Below, in pieces: positions 6,047 through 14,120 of a DNA stretch of 26,586 bases. How positions within the stretch are numbered: the first letter of the stretch is position 1; every line of letters begins with the position of its first letter. The notes beneath the pieces were generated by a model. The model was not told where the DNA came from and did no database searches. It worked only from the letters and a program-made list of their open reading frames with translations. The position numbers and the translations under genes are program-made. The stretch is from JAAYTD01 sp964472015 (lineage in GTDB: Bacteria; Bacteroidota; Ignavibacteria; Kapaibacteriales; UBA2268), in the NCBI GenBank assembly GCA_964472015.1, contig CAYYIP010000024.1, forward strand, positions 1-26,586, given 5' to 3'.

Positions 6047-6560
6047 TTTCTAATTCATCCTTTCTCTGATTATTTTTAAATCGTTCTTTAATTTTATCGT
6101 TGATTTTTTTAATTAAAATATCTTTATCAAATTTTGTTTTTTTGTTTGGATTTCTTCCCATTTTGTCAAATCTAGATAATTGAACTAATTCGATAAACCA
6201 AGGATGTTCAATTAATTCTTTTACTTTTGAAGGTTTTTTCAACTCACCTCTCAAATACAATCTAATTCTCATATGATTTTTAATTAACCATATTGTTTTA
6301 GGTGTTAAATGTATCTCTAACAAATCGATACTATAGTTTTCATGTCCATGTTTTCCAATTAATTTTCCAACATCGTGAAACAAAGCAGCTAATATTAAAT
6401 CAATATCATCTGTTTCTTTACATGCACAATTAAATGTTTGTAGACAATGTTCTAATACATCTTCTTCGGGATGATATTTTTCTTCTTGTTTAATTCCTTT
6501 ACATTTTTCTAAAATATCAAGTGAATATTTTAAAAATTCTTTTCCCAAATATACTTTCAA
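6027..6560 (-). CDS. HD-domain phosphohydrolase
   Basis: The 177 aa protein has the HD superfamily metal ligands: H38 in EDVLEHCLQTF, H62-D63 in AALFHDVGKL, H71/H73 in GKHGHENYS, and a later Asp in LSRFDKMGRN (about residue 132). NHMRIRLY in between is another typical HD segment. HD proteins of this size hydrolyse phosphate esters of nucleotides or act on RNA ends; the substrate is not readable. Translation probably starts at TTG (6560), whose bases overlap the TGA of the upstream nucleotidyltransferase (TTGA), with AGGTGAAAT as ribosome binding site. Such tight coupling implies stoichiometric production. The NTase plus HD pairing echoes tRNA nucleotidyltransferases, where both domains are fused, but other specificities are equally possible. 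Confidence 0.87.
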   Translation of the reverse strand: MKVYLGKEFLKYSLDILEKCKGIKQEEKYHPEEDVLEHCLQTFNCACKETDDIDLILAALFHDVGKLIGKHGHENYSIDLLEIHLTPKTIWLIKNHMRIRLYLRGELKKPSKVKELIEHPWFIELVQLSRFDKMGRNPNKKTKFDKDILIKKINDKIKERFKNNQRKDELENGCNKN

Positions 6561-7510
6561 ATTTCACCTGTTTTGAAGTATTTTTCAACATTTTTATAAA
6601 CAAAATTTTCCCAATATATTTCATCGACTTTTTCAGGAAAATCACTTTTCTTTACGAGTTTATAAACTTCATCTGTTAAGTTTTCTAATAAAGGTAAAAC
6701 TTCATTAATATAATCTAAAAAACCTAATTTAATAGACTTTAATAACTCTGCTTCTTTTAGTGGAAATGTTATTGTTTTATCTTTAAATAATTCTTTAACT
6801 TCAAATAATATTCTAATGGCATGTGAAATAGCTTTCCAATCAATACCTTTATTTTCAGTAGCTTGTTGTGCTCTTTCTCCATATACATCAATAAATTTTT
6901 CTATTATTTGTTTAATATGTGAAATTTTAGATGTTTCTTGAAATTTTTTATTACAAACTTCAATTTGTTTAATTTCATCTTTTTCATTATCAATATATGA
7001 TATATGTTCATTTATTGGAATTTGATCCCAATGTTCTTTTAATCTTGATTCTGGATTTAAATTTTCTAAAAATTCTAAGAAAATTTTTGCATTATTTAAT
7101 TTTGATCCCCAAATACCATATTTAGATGCTTGATTTTGAACATAACTTATAAAAGTAGTGATATTTTTTGAATAAAATTTTTCTCTATTTTTTACAATTT
7201 TTTCCCATAAATTACTTGATTGAAAAATCATAGAATTTGGAACATGAAGCATATCTATTGCTACTGTTTGATTTTCAATAGCTAATTTAATAAAATATTG
7301 AAAAGTATATATTGAATAATCTAAATCTTCTTTTGTATTTTTTCGATCTTTTGAAGATTTTTTTGTAGGATTATTTTTTTCTTTTATAATTCTATCTAGA
7401 TAAAAATCTTTAAAAGAAGGCATATAAATACCTTTCAAATGTATATCTGAATCTTTAGTATATGTTCCATATAAATAAGAACCATACAACATACTAACGA
7501 TTTTTTTCAC
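6557..7510 (-). CDS. DNA polymerase beta-superfamily nucleotidyltransferase (COG3541-like)
   Basis: I place the start at GTG 7510, because AAGGGGGGATAAAA lies directly before it; the frame stays open to 7609 but without a usable site. The 317 aa product begins VKKIVSMLYGSYLYGT followed by SDIHLKGIYMP, the GS-x3-YGT-x4-SDxDxxGI signature of a family of predicted nucleotidyltransferases common in large phages. The second acidic position of SDxD is His here (SDIH), a possible change in metal binding. Downstream are helical segments including AIDMLHVP (about residue 108), an RAQQATENKGIDWKAISHAIRIL stretch (about 225) and FPLKEAELL. It is the first of a coupled trio with the HD and coiled-coil genes. 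The reaction is unknown. Confidence 0.8.
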   Translation of the reverse strand: MKKIVSMLYGSYLYGTYTKDSDIHLKGIYMPSFKDFYLDRIIKEKNNPTKKSSKDRKNTKEDLDYSIYTFQYFIKLAIENQTVAIDMLHVPNSMIFQSSNLWEKIVKNREKFYSKNITTFISYVQNQASKYGIWGSKLNNAKIFLEFLENLNPESRLKEHWDQIPINEHISYIDNEKDEIKQIEVCNKKFQETSKISHIKQIIEKFIDVYGERAQQATENKGIDWKAISHAIRILFEVKELFKDKTITFPLKEAELLKSIKLGFLDYINEVLPLLENLTDEVYKLVKKSDFPEKVDEIYWENFVYKNVEKYFKTGEI

Positions 7511-7601
7511 TTTTATCCCCCCTTTTCTCTTAAGTAAATACAACAAGAAATATATTGCGTGAGAAAACTTCAAATTTTTGTGGTCTAGAAAATTAACTTG
7601 A

Positions 7602-7949
7602 TTACCCACAATCCTTCAATTCTTGTGTTTGTGATAATTGATTTGATTTAATTCTCCATTTATGATCACCATATCCTGAAAAAGATACCCAACCTTCTTC
7701 TCCAGATATTATTTCACCATATTTAACATCAAAACCACATTCAAATTCTTCACCTAAAACTGAAAAATAAATACTATCTTTACCATTAGGTTCAAGTTTA
7801 ATATCAATTATTTTAGTCCGTGAAAAAGTTTTTTTACCAAATGGTTGATCAAATATATCCCCATAATCTTCTAATACACCACCTACAAACTTTTTCTTGT
7901 TTTTAACAAATTTTTTCCACATTGGATGTAAACAATTATTGATCATCAT
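7602..7949 (-). CDS. Phage hypothetical protein, 115 aa (GFDVKYG, FSGYG.HKW motifs)
   Basis: The frame is open from 7997, but AAGGAGAATAGTT is positioned for the ATG at 7949, giving MMINNCLHPMWKKF as N-terminus. The body contains RTKIIDIKLEPNGKDSIYFSVLGEEFECGFDVKYGE and ends GWVSFSGYGDHKWRI, a beta-rich small domain. I believe related small proteins of unknown function occur in several myophages, but I cannot name the family. It has a terminator just upstream (8024-8063) closing the previous gene, so it likely starts a new transcript with the nucleotidyltransferase cassette. No promoter motif of the two recurrent types was seen ahead of it. Confidence 0.75.
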   Translation of the reverse strand: MMINNCLHPMWKKFVKNKKKFVGGVLEDYGDIFDQPFGKKTFSRTKIIDIKLEPNGKDSIYFSVLGEEFECGFDVKYGEIISGEEGWVSFSGYGDHKWRIKSNQLSQTQELKDCG

Positions 7950-8023
7950 AACTATTCTCCTTTTTTTAATTACATAAACAATTTTTTGTATTTTCACATT
8001 ATTTTCGTTAATATTAAAAATTT

Positions 8024-8063
8024 AAAAAAAGACCTCGTAATTCATGGACTAAATCACGAGGTC
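8024..8063 (-). terminator. Intrinsic terminator after the 213 aa gene
   Basis: On the minus strand, GACCTCGT pairs with ACGAGGTC (extended by a few pairs with a G-T wobble) and is followed by seven T. It lies about 30 bases beyond the stop codon of the gene ending at 8092. Confidence 0.85.
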
Positions 8064-8091
8064 AAAGAGTTGCTGATACATTGGAGCATTT

Positions 8092-8733
8092 TTATGACGG
8101 TTTTATCATCTTTTGAACATATTCTGGAAGTGATTTAAATCTATTCTTTGTTATTTCTTTTATTTCTTTCTTATGTTCATTTTCATAGAAATCACCATGA
8201 TGAACTAACATTATTAAACTTGAATCTTTCCATGGTTTTATGAAATCTCCAAATATACGAAGATTTTCTATATTTAAAATAACTGCTTCATATGCTCTAT
8301 GTTTTCCAATCAAAATATCATCCTTAAACATTCCAGTTTCCATGTAATTTTTTAATAAATCATTATCAAGAGATTTAACATTATAATAAAAATTTCCACC
8401 ACTCATATATTTCGAACCATTTTTAATTTGGAAACTTTCACATTCTAGTAAAATTCCGAATTCATCATGCCATAAAACATAAAATGTTTCTTCTTGATTG
8501 CTTAACTTACTTTGAAAATTGAGACTATATATTTCTTTAAATCCGAACCTTTTCAATGTTAATAAGTAATCGGATATTTTCATTCCCCGATATACATCTC
8601 CCCTTTCTGCTAATACACAAGCTTTTAATAATTCAAATTCTGCTTTGACATTAATATTTTTTACATTGTGTAATTCATTTAATTTTTTAATTGTTTTTTC
8701 CACGTTTAAAATAGATTTTTCTTCAATCGTCAT
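8092..8733 (-). CDS. Hypothetical protein, 213 aa
   Basis: The frame can be opened four codons earlier at a TTG, but those bases are the ribosome binding site (GGAGGATTTT) of the ATG at 8733, so I start there (MTIEEKSILNVEK). The protein is a mixed alpha/beta soluble product with a helical N-terminal third (NVEKTIKKLNELHN) and a beta-rich middle (EETFYVLWHDEFGILLECESFQI). It also has a HHGDFYENEHKKEIKEI segment near residue 180. No known motif was recognised. It is a single-gene transcription unit with promoter element copy 3 upstream (8762-8778) and its own terminator. Use of the same motif as the isolated 90 aa gene suggests that it is not a late structural gene despite its location. Confidence 0.8.
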   Translation of the reverse strand: MTIEEKSILNVEKTIKKLNELHNVKNINVKAEFELLKACVLAERGDVYRGMKISDYLLTLKRFGFKEIYSLNFQSKLSNQEETFYVLWHDEFGILLECESFQIKNGSKYMSGGNFYYNVKSLDNDLLKNYMETGMFKDDILIGKHRAYEAVILNIENLRIFGDFIKPWKDSSLIMLVHHGDFYENEHKKEIKEITKNRFKSLPEYVQKMIKPS

Positions 8734-8761
8734 AAAATCCTCCAACCATTTATTTATTCAT

Positions 8762-8778
8762 TAATTAATATATATAGA
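8762..8778 (-). promoter_or_regulatory. Promoter-like element TCTATATATATTAATTA (copy 3)
   Basis: Read on the minus strand it is identical over 17 bases to copies 1 and 4, and the identity with copy 4 continues as ATGAATAAA. It ends about 28 bases before the ATG at 8733. Confidence 0.55.
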
Positions 8779-8820
8779 TTTGTGAATTTAGATAAGAAAA
8801 AAAGGAAGGATTTATGGATT

Positions 8821-8853
8821 AAAAAAATAAGGGATCTATATTATAGATCCCTT
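8821..8853 (-). terminator. Intrinsic terminator after the prohead protease gene
   Basis: AAGGGATCTAT pairs with ATAGATCCCTT (11 bp, 3-base loop) and on the minus strand runs into TATTTTTTT. It follows the stop at 8867 by about 14 bases. Confidence 0.88.
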
Positions 8854-8866
8854 TTGAAATGAATTA

Positions 8867-9538
8867 TTAAAACCAAGTATCGAAGAAATGTATTATTTTT
8901 TGTTCAACTAATTTATCAAAGAAATCTGGAAGATAACATTTTCCATCAGGTGTACAAATTATTCCAGATTTATTTTCACATAATAATGATTTATGTTCAT
9001 AATGTAATTCATTAAAATTAACAAGAGCGCTTGAGTGACTAGGTTGAGAGACCATATCATAACAGATAATATATAAAGGTGATTGAACTTCATTTATATT
9101 ATCTTTTCTTCGTTTTAACTCAGCCATTCCTCTCATAGATGTTCCAATGGTTGCTTCTGCTTTTAAAAGTTCCAAAAGTATGGTACCACTAGGTGTATTT
9201 AATGTTTCAAAAATACCTGTTAACTTATTACCTTCAAAATAATATTCTTTAACTAAATGAGATGTATTTTTTAATAAAACAGTTGTTTGACGAATTCCAT
9301 CAGATGCTTGAGATCCTGTTGGAATTGGATGATCCAATTCTCCCATAAATGCTCTTCTTTGAATTCGATCATTACAATTACTCATTGCTTTTTCAAGAAC
9401 ATTTCTAGGATATATTCTTTTATTTTGATTTATTTCATCAGCAGTTTGCATCACCATTTTAAAAATAGCTTTAGAAGATTCATTTTTTAAAATTTTTGCT
9501 TCTTGAAGAAGTGCGCTCTCTACAATAAAATTAGTCAT
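8867..9538 (-). CDS. Prohead maturation protease (T4 gp21-like)
   Basis: The 223 aa product has the gp21-type serine protease signatures: RAFMGELDHPIPTG with the catalytic His (about residue 70), ATIGTSMRGMAEL with the nucleophile Ser (about 133) and CYDMVSQPSHSSA with the conserved Asp and PSH region (about 160). In T4-like phages this enzyme is packaged in the prohead core and cuts head proteins after (L/I)-x-E before A or G, then degrades itself. Its own N-terminus includes ALLQEAK, a fitting self-processing site. It lies downstream of the portal and upstream of the capsid gene, as in T4. TTTTGGAGTTTATAATATA precedes the ATG, and a putative late promoter lies at 9566-9584. Confidence 0.92.
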   Translation of the reverse strand: MTNFIVESALLQEAKILKNESSKAIFKMVMQTADEINQNKRIYPRNVLEKAMSNCNDRIQRRAFMGELDHPIPTGSQASDGIRQTTVLLKNTSHLVKEYYFEGNKLTGIFETLNTPSGTILLELLKAEATIGTSMRGMAELKRRKDNINEVQSPLYIICYDMVSQPSHSSALVNFNELHYEHKSLLCENKSGIICTPDGKCYLPDFFDKLVEQKIIHFFDTWF

Positions 9539-9565
9539 TATATTATAAACTCCAAAAACAAAATA

Positions 9566-9584
9566 TCTTTTATAATTTATTCTA
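9566..9584 (-). promoter_or_regulatory. Putative late promoter before the protease gene
   Basis: Minus strand reads TAGAATAAATTATAAAAGA, matching the TAGAAYAAA..ATAAA.GA pattern seen before the capsid, acidic-repeat and 211 aa genes. It lies about 28 bases upstream of the start. Confidence 0.4.
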
Positions 9585-9592
9585 AAAATTTT

Positions 9593-10018
9593 TTAAGGAA
9601 CGATAATATTTATATTAATAATAGGTGTTCCGGGAGGAATTGTATCATAACCATTAATTTCAATTACTGCATATTCCGATTTTTCTGATGAATTATTTGC
9701 TGAATCTTTAGCTATTGCATAAAATTTAAAAACATTTAAAATATTATCTTTAATTACAACTTCAAATAAAGGCATTTCAGCATCAACAACAGAACCATTT
9801 ACTTCTAAAGATGTTTTTAATACATCTTGTGTAACATCATCAATTACTACCTCTTCATAAAGTTCAAGAACAACTGGGAGCGATTCTTCTGTTTTACCAT
9901 TTACATCATTTCCATCCCAGGAAAGAGTACAAAGAACATTTGCATTTCTATCAGCAAATACATTTGTTGAAAAAAGAATAAACCCCATGATAACCAATAA
10001 ACTGAAAATCTTTTTCAT
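9593..10018 (-). CDS. Secreted protein with signal peptide and Ig/fibronectin III-like domain, 141 aa
   Basis: The N-terminus is a classical Sec signal peptide: MKKIFSLLVIMGFILFSTNVFA with a positively charged start, a hydrophobic core and AxA-type ending before DRNAN, so cleavage is expected after residue 22. The mature part of about 119 residues is beta-rich: CTLSWDGNDV, then VFKFYAIAKDSANNSSEKSEYAVIEIN, which resembles an Ig-like or fibronectin type III fold. It ends in DTIPPGTPIININ. A secreted or periplasmic protein amid virion genes is unusual. It could be a cell-surface or superinfection-exclusion factor, or a lysis accessory. The ATG overlaps the stop of the upstream 213 aa gene (ATGA-type), so it is co-translated with the portal operon. 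Confidence 0.75.
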   Translation of the reverse strand: MKKIFSLLVIMGFILFSTNVFADRNANVLCTLSWDGNDVNGKTEESLPVVLELYEEVVIDDVTQDVLKTSLEVNGSVVDAEMPLFEVVIKDNILNVFKFYAIAKDSANNSSEKSEYAVIEINGYDTIPPGTPIININIIVP

Positions 10019-10656
10019 TTTTTTAAATTCTCCTTTTCATAATATTTTTTTAGAATTTTGTAAACTAATAATGTGAACTTGTAAAACTGTATTATAATTC
10101 CATCAATTTTTTCTTTATATTTCATTATATTTGAAGCTAATAATTCAAACAATTGAATTGCTTGTGTTATATATTTTTTTAATTTAATTAAAACAGGATC
10201 TGTTTTATGTGTTAAATATTCTTCTATATTTAATAATCTTCTATAAATTTTTTTTAATTCATAAATTCTTCCAATTTCTTCAGATGTTTGTGGTTTTTCA
10301 TCACCCATCATATAATTAAAATCTGTATTCATATTCATATTTGAATCCATATCATCTAAAGAAAATTTATCAGTTTGTGTATTTTTTTCATTTGTATCTT
10401 TTTCTTTTAAATCTTCACTATCAATAATTAATTTTTTCTTTTTATTTTTTTTATTGGGAATATCAATTTTACTTTTTGGTTTATCTTGTAAAACAATATT
10501 ATTCTTTGTTTTTTTTAATAATATATCTTCAGCTGAAAGTGGATAATTTGTTTTATATTCTTTATCTTGTTGAACATTAACAACATCATATAATGGATCA
10601 TATGTTTCATTAAGTTTCTTAAAATAATTTTTATAATTTTTTTTAATTTTTTGCAT
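10015..10656 (-). CDS. Portal-linked hypothetical protein, 213 aa (helical C-terminus)
   Basis: Residues 1-120 are low-complexity and charged (Lys, Asp, Asn), probably disordered. Residues about 125-213 (IGRIYELKKIYRRLLNIEEYL onward) form a predicted long helical bundle rich in Ile, Leu and Lys. It starts 15 bases after the portal stop with AGAGGT as ribosome binding site. In T4 the genes between portal (20) and protease (21) encode prohead core proteins gp67 and gp68, so by position it may be a core or portal-adapter protein, but sequence similarity is not evident. KKLNET near residue 16 is a weak match to the protease-site pattern. Confidence 0.75.
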   Translation of the reverse strand: MQKIKKNYKNYFKKLNETYDPLYDVVNVQQDKEYKTNYPLSAEDILLKKTKNNIVLQDKPKSKIDIPNKKNKKKKLIIDSEDLKEKDTNEKNTQTDKFSLDDMDSNMNMNTDFNYMMGDEKPQTSEEIGRIYELKKIYRRLLNIEEYLTHKTDPVLIKLKKYITQAIQLFELLASNIMKYKEKIDGIIIQFYKFTLLVYKILKKYYEKENLKK

Positions 10657-10671
10657 TAAATTAACCTCTGT

Positions 10672-12567
10672 TTAAAATCCCGGTATCGAACCACCAATTC
10701 CACCATAAGCATCTACTGAAGAATCTGAATCTGTGTTAAGTGCTTTTTCCATTTTATTTTCAGTTTGATCTTTTTCAATTTCATCCCAATTAATATTAGA
10801 TAAATATCTTCTTTTAGACCAATCTTTGGGAACTCCGATTTGTTCTAAAGATTGAATAAGAGAAACACTATCGTTTGTTAATTTTGTTTCTCTTTCATAT
10901 TGTAATGATTTTGGAGTAGGTAAAGCAATTAAAACATCATCTAATATAACATCTGCTTCTTGTGGATTTGTAATAACTAATATTTTATATATTAATTCTT
11001 TCAATTGTTCTGTAAAATATTTTTGATAATTAATTATAGTTCTAGCAAAAATAATTGATTCTTCACTTAATGCTGATTTATTTGATAAATTTTCTTCTAA
11101 TGCTAAATAACTAGGTGGAACCATTAAACTTGCAACAATTGAATCTCTTATAAATTTTAATTCATCAACTTTATTTCTTGATTCAGAACCAGCATCATCA
11201 AAAGGCATAACATCAACAAATTGTTTTCCATCTTTTTGAGGTAAATAAATATCTTCAAAAGAAGTAATCATAGAAGGTATTGCATCGACAGTTCCAAAAC
11301 TATCTAAAGAAAATTTTCTCTTTTTGAATTCTTCTTTTAATTTTTCCGTGGCTTCTTTTGCATCTCTAGGTAATCCAACTTCAACTGTAATTTTTCTTTT
11401 TTGAATTGATCTATTTATCCTATGTATTGTTAATGCTGTTTCTAATGCCATTAACACTTTAGCATTAAATTGACAAGAATCAAATATTGACTCACCATAT
11501 GGATAATATTTTGCAGATGGTATTTTAAAATGTTCCATTTTATCAGGTGGTACATATCTAATATTTAATATTTTATTTTGATCACCTTCTATGACCATTT
11601 GTTTTAAAATATTTTTAATATCAGAAACATTGATATTTTCAGAATCAATATTTGGAATTTTACTTTCTAAATTTTGTATGATATTCTGACAAATATTATT
11701 AACTATTTGATTTTGAACTAATAATTGAGGTTGAAAAATTGCTTGTGGAAATATTAAATATCCAAAACAAATAGGAAATAATGTACTTTGAAGTTTTACA
11801 ACTTTTTTAGCTTCATGAAATAACAATTTTACTTTTTCAATAGATTCACCTTCTTCTGTAGTGTCTTCACCTTCTGTAAATGGAGTAAAATCCATAACAA
11901 CGTTTAAATTTTTTATTTCATCATTTTTTTCATCTTCATTAATTAATGGAACTTCAAATTTAATAAATCTATCTTTTAAAGTTTCTTGAAAGTCTTCTTT
12001 TGATTCCGCTAAAAATGTTGATTTACTTAATAATGCTTTTTTATCATCTGATATTTCACAAAAAAAATCACCCATATGTAATGAAGCTTTAATTATAAAA
12101 CCTAAATTTCTTTCAATTTTTGTTTTATCAATTAAATTTTTTACTATGTTTACATGATTTGTTATTTTTTCATTACCTTTATCTGATTCATATGATTTAA
12201 TATCAAGAGCATCTTTTGTAATATCATCTGGAGCTAAAATATTATCTGTTAAAACTTGAAGAGCTCTATGACAATAACTTATATTCGACGTTATTGCTTC
12301 ATATGTTTTATATCTGCTTAATCTTGAAGTTTGACCTAATAATTCTGGAGAAAAACCCATTGATGATTGTGAAACAAATGATTCTATACCAAGATTTGAT
12401 TTAGATATAATACCTTTAATTATTTCAATATAATTACTTTGAGATGATGGTGTTCTATAATTGATAATATCTTTTAATGAAGAATCTAATTTTAAATCAA
12501 TATCTGCGGTTTTAGTACCTACAATTTTTGTTTTTAGCTTGTTAAATAAATTATCAAGTCTGGACAT
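10672..12567 (-). CDS. Portal vertex protein (T4 gp20-like)
   Basis: The 631 aa length and several blocks fit the gp20 family. SRYKTYEAITSNISYCHRALQVLTDNILAPDD is near residues 85-115. IRYVPPDKMEHFKIPSAKYYPYGESIFDSCQFNAKVLMALETALTIHRINRSIQKRKITVEVGLP (about 335-400) corresponds to the gp20 region with the RxxxRRxFYIDVG motif. Then DAGSESRNKVDELKFIRDSIVASLMVPPSYLALEENLSNKSALSEESIIFARTI matches the conserved clip/crown segment. Twelve copies would form the DNA entry ring where packaging and neck proteins attach. The C-terminus ends with a flexible Gly/Ser-rich tail (GGIGGSIPGF). AAAGGATATAATAG precedes the ATG. A terminator at 12595-12638 separates it from the upstream 211 aa gene. Confidence 0.9.
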   Translation of the reverse strand: MSRLDNLFNKLKTKIVGTKTADIDLKLDSSLKDIINYRTPSSQSNYIEIIKGIISKSNLGIESFVSQSSMGFSPELLGQTSRLSRYKTYEAITSNISYCHRALQVLTDNILAPDDITKDALDIKSYESDKGNEKITNHVNIVKNLIDKTKIERNLGFIIKASLHMGDFFCEISDDKKALLSKSTFLAESKEDFQETLKDRFIKFEVPLINEDEKNDEIKNLNVVMDFTPFTEGEDTTEEGESIEKVKLLFHEAKKVVKLQSTLFPICFGYLIFPQAIFQPQLLVQNQIVNNICQNIIQNLESKIPNIDSENINVSDIKNILKQMVIEGDQNKILNIRYVPPDKMEHFKIPSAKYYPYGESIFDSCQFNAKVLMALETALTIHRINRSIQKRKITVEVGLPRDAKEATEKLKEEFKKRKFSLDSFGTVDAIPSMITSFEDIYLPQKDGKQFVDVMPFDDAGSESRNKVDELKFIRDSIVASLMVPPSYLALEENLSNKSALSEESIIFARTIINYQKYFTEQLKELIYKILVITNPQEADVILDDVLIALPTPKSLQYERETKLTNDSVSLIQSLEQIGVPKDWSKRRYLSNINWDEIEKDQTENKMEKALNTDSDSSVDAYGGIGGSIPGF

Positions 12568-12594
12568 CTATTATATCCTTTTGGATTTAACTGC

Positions 12595-12638
12595 AAAAAA
12601 TAAGGGAAATATAACAAAATTAATTGTTATATTTCCCT
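12595..12638 (-). terminator. Intrinsic terminator upstream of the portal gene
   Basis: A 15-bp stem (AGGGAAATATAACAA with TTGTTATATTTCCCT) with 6-base loop runs on the minus strand into TATTTTTT. It closes the gene ending at 12663. Confidence 0.88.
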
Positions 12639-12662
12639 ATTTAAATACATTAAAAAAGTAAA

Positions 12663-13298
12663 TTACTTCAATGATTTTTTTGCTTGTCTTTTACGAGCTA
12701 AATACCTTGAAAAACCATAACCAGCCGCGGCACCCGCGCCCACGGCTGCTGCTGCTTTACTCTTTTTTCCCATTTTTGCATAAATATCTTTAGCACCTTT
12801 TCCAATTTTAATAGTACCTGTTTTCACACCCCTACCTGCAGCTTTAACACCTTCAATAGATTTATCTCTTGCTGCCCTTATTCCACTTGAAGCTTTTTTA
12901 TACTGCGCGGTTGTTGCATCTTTTACTGTTTTCCAATTTTTAGAACCTGATGCTCTAATAGCTGCAATTTTATTTAAATACCATTTCTTTAATGCAGCTA
13001 ATTTTTTACTAGCTCCATCTTTAATTGCGTTAATTTTTGATTCTTTAGCTACAGCTGATGCATCAACTTCATTTAACATTTCATTCGCTTCTTTGATAAT
13101 TTTATTAGCTGATTTTACATATTGTTCACGAACAGAGTGAATTTTTTTATTTGTATCTTCAATAATATATTTTCCAATTTCAATAATATCAGACTCAGTT
13201 ACAATTTTAGATTCATTTAAATAAGAATACACAACTGCCATTGAATCTTCTTTTATAATGGCATTAGATTTATTTACAAACTCTAATAGAAATTTCAT
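12663..13298 (-). CDS. Basic Ala/Lys/Gly-rich probable internal head protein, 211 aa
   Basis: The frame opens at 13316, but GGAGGAA lies inside those first codons and serves the ATG at 13298 (MKFLLEFVNKS), which I use. The N-terminal 40 residues are hydrophobic/helical and end near SYLNESK and later EMLNEVDAS, both near-matches to a gp21-type cut site. The C-terminal half is strongly basic (KKLAALKKWYLNK, RGVKTGTIKIGKGAKD) and finishes with an Ala/Gly-rich stretch AAAAVGAGAAAGYGF then RYLARKRQAKKSLK, recalling histone-like or DNA-condensing tails. A basic, processed protein encoded next to the portal suggests a DNA-associated internal head protein. Codon use is slightly GC-richer in the Ala/Gly part. 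Confidence 0.72.
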   Translation of the reverse strand: MKFLLEFVNKSNAIIKEDSMAVVYSYLNESKIVTESDIIEIGKYIIEDTNKKIHSVREQYVKSANKIIKEANEMLNEVDASAVAKESKINAIKDGASKKLAALKKWYLNKIAAIRASGSKNWKTVKDATTAQYKKASSGIRAARDKSIEGVKAAGRGVKTGTIKIGKGAKDIYAKMGKKSKAAAAVGAGAAAGYGFSRYLARKRQAKKSLK

Positions 13299-13345
13299 AA
13301 TTTTAAATTCCTCCATATATTTTACAAAAAATTTTAGATTAATAA

Positions 13346-13365
13346 TCTATTTTAAATTTGTTCTA
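13346..13365 (-). promoter_or_regulatory. Putative late promoter before the 211 aa gene
   Basis: Minus strand reads TAGAACAAATTTAAAATAGA, matching the TAGAAYAAA element seen before other head genes, about 48 bases upstream of the ATG at 13298. Confidence 0.38.
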
Positions 13366-13389
13366 TATATTCTTAAAATTGTTTAGATT

Positions 13390-14118
13390 CTATTTACTTT
13401 TTTGATAAAGGATGAGATTTTCTTTTTCTAATTGAATTCTTGCTTTTAATTTTTCATTTTCTGAATTAATTTTTTCTTTACATGTCTTTGGATCATTTTC
13501 TTGATTGCAATAACTCATAGCTCTTCTTAAAATTTGTTGTTTTTTTTCTAATGCTGATAATCTCAATTTTGTTCTACATATATCATATTCAATACCTTTA
13601 TATTTTTGACATTGTTTTGCCGCAGAACTAAATAAAGCACTTGCCGTTTTCCATCCTGTTTTAAAAACACTATCTACAATTATTCCTGCAGCAAATAAAC
13701 CCAAAAAACCTTCATTTAATTTATTTTCATATTCTTTTAATTTTATTTCATTCATACGTTTTCTTAATAATATCATATTAATTTTTTTATCAATTTTTTC
13801 ATTACATTTTTTTGGATCTGTAGTGTTATTACACATACTTTTCGATTTCATAATAACTTTTAATTGTTCGTTATATCCTCTAATCTTTTCTCTAGTAATG
13901 CATCCTTGTTTGGCTGGAGTTTTTGAATATGTTCCACATTTTCTTTCAGCATCACTTAAAATAGCTTTTGCTGATCTCCAAGCTAAATTTAATCCAGTTA
14001 AAACAGCAGTAAATTTTGCACTATATTTTAATTTACCAAAAAAAGATTGAAAAAAAGCTTCATTCAATAAATCATCTTTATTATTAAGAAATTTTAAATA
14101 ATTTTCTAATATTGTCAT
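13390..14118 (-). CDS. Internally duplicated Cys-rich probable internal head protein, 242 aa
   Basis: The protein consists of two copies of about 105 residues. Copy 1 starts at LLNEAFFQSFFGK (about residue 17) and copy 2 at KLNEGFLGLFAAG (about 132). Each copy then has a hydrophobic segment, a W-containing helix (LAWRSAKAILSDAERKCG; TGWKTASALFSSAAKQCQ), a second Cys (GCITREK; DICRTK) and a CN..xDPKxCxEKI motif. This gives four aligned cysteines per copy, likely paired or metal-binding. Both copies begin with L-N-E-A or L-N-E-G, ideal gp21-type cut sites, so the precursor may be processed into two similar peptides. Its place between the acidic protein and the portal fits a packaged internal protein. 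The family is not recognised. Confidence 0.75.
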   Translation of the reverse strand: MTILENYLKFLNNKDDLLNEAFFQSFFGKLKYSAKFTAVLTGLNLAWRSAKAILSDAERKCGTYSKTPAKQGCITREKIRGYNEQLKVIMKSKSMCNNTTDPKKCNEKIDKKINMILLRKRMNEIKLKEYENKLNEGFLGLFAAGIIVDSVFKTGWKTASALFSSAAKQCQKYKGIEYDICRTKLRLSALEKKQQILRRAMSYCNQENDPKTCKEKINSENEKLKARIQLEKENLILYQKSK

Positions 14119-14120
14119 TT

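Noticed and set aside
5718..6053. Hydrophobic plus-strand ORF of 111 codons
   Set aside because: It is antisense to the Lys/Glu/Asn-rich coiled-coil gene, which produces artificial Phe/Leu/Ile/Ser runs.
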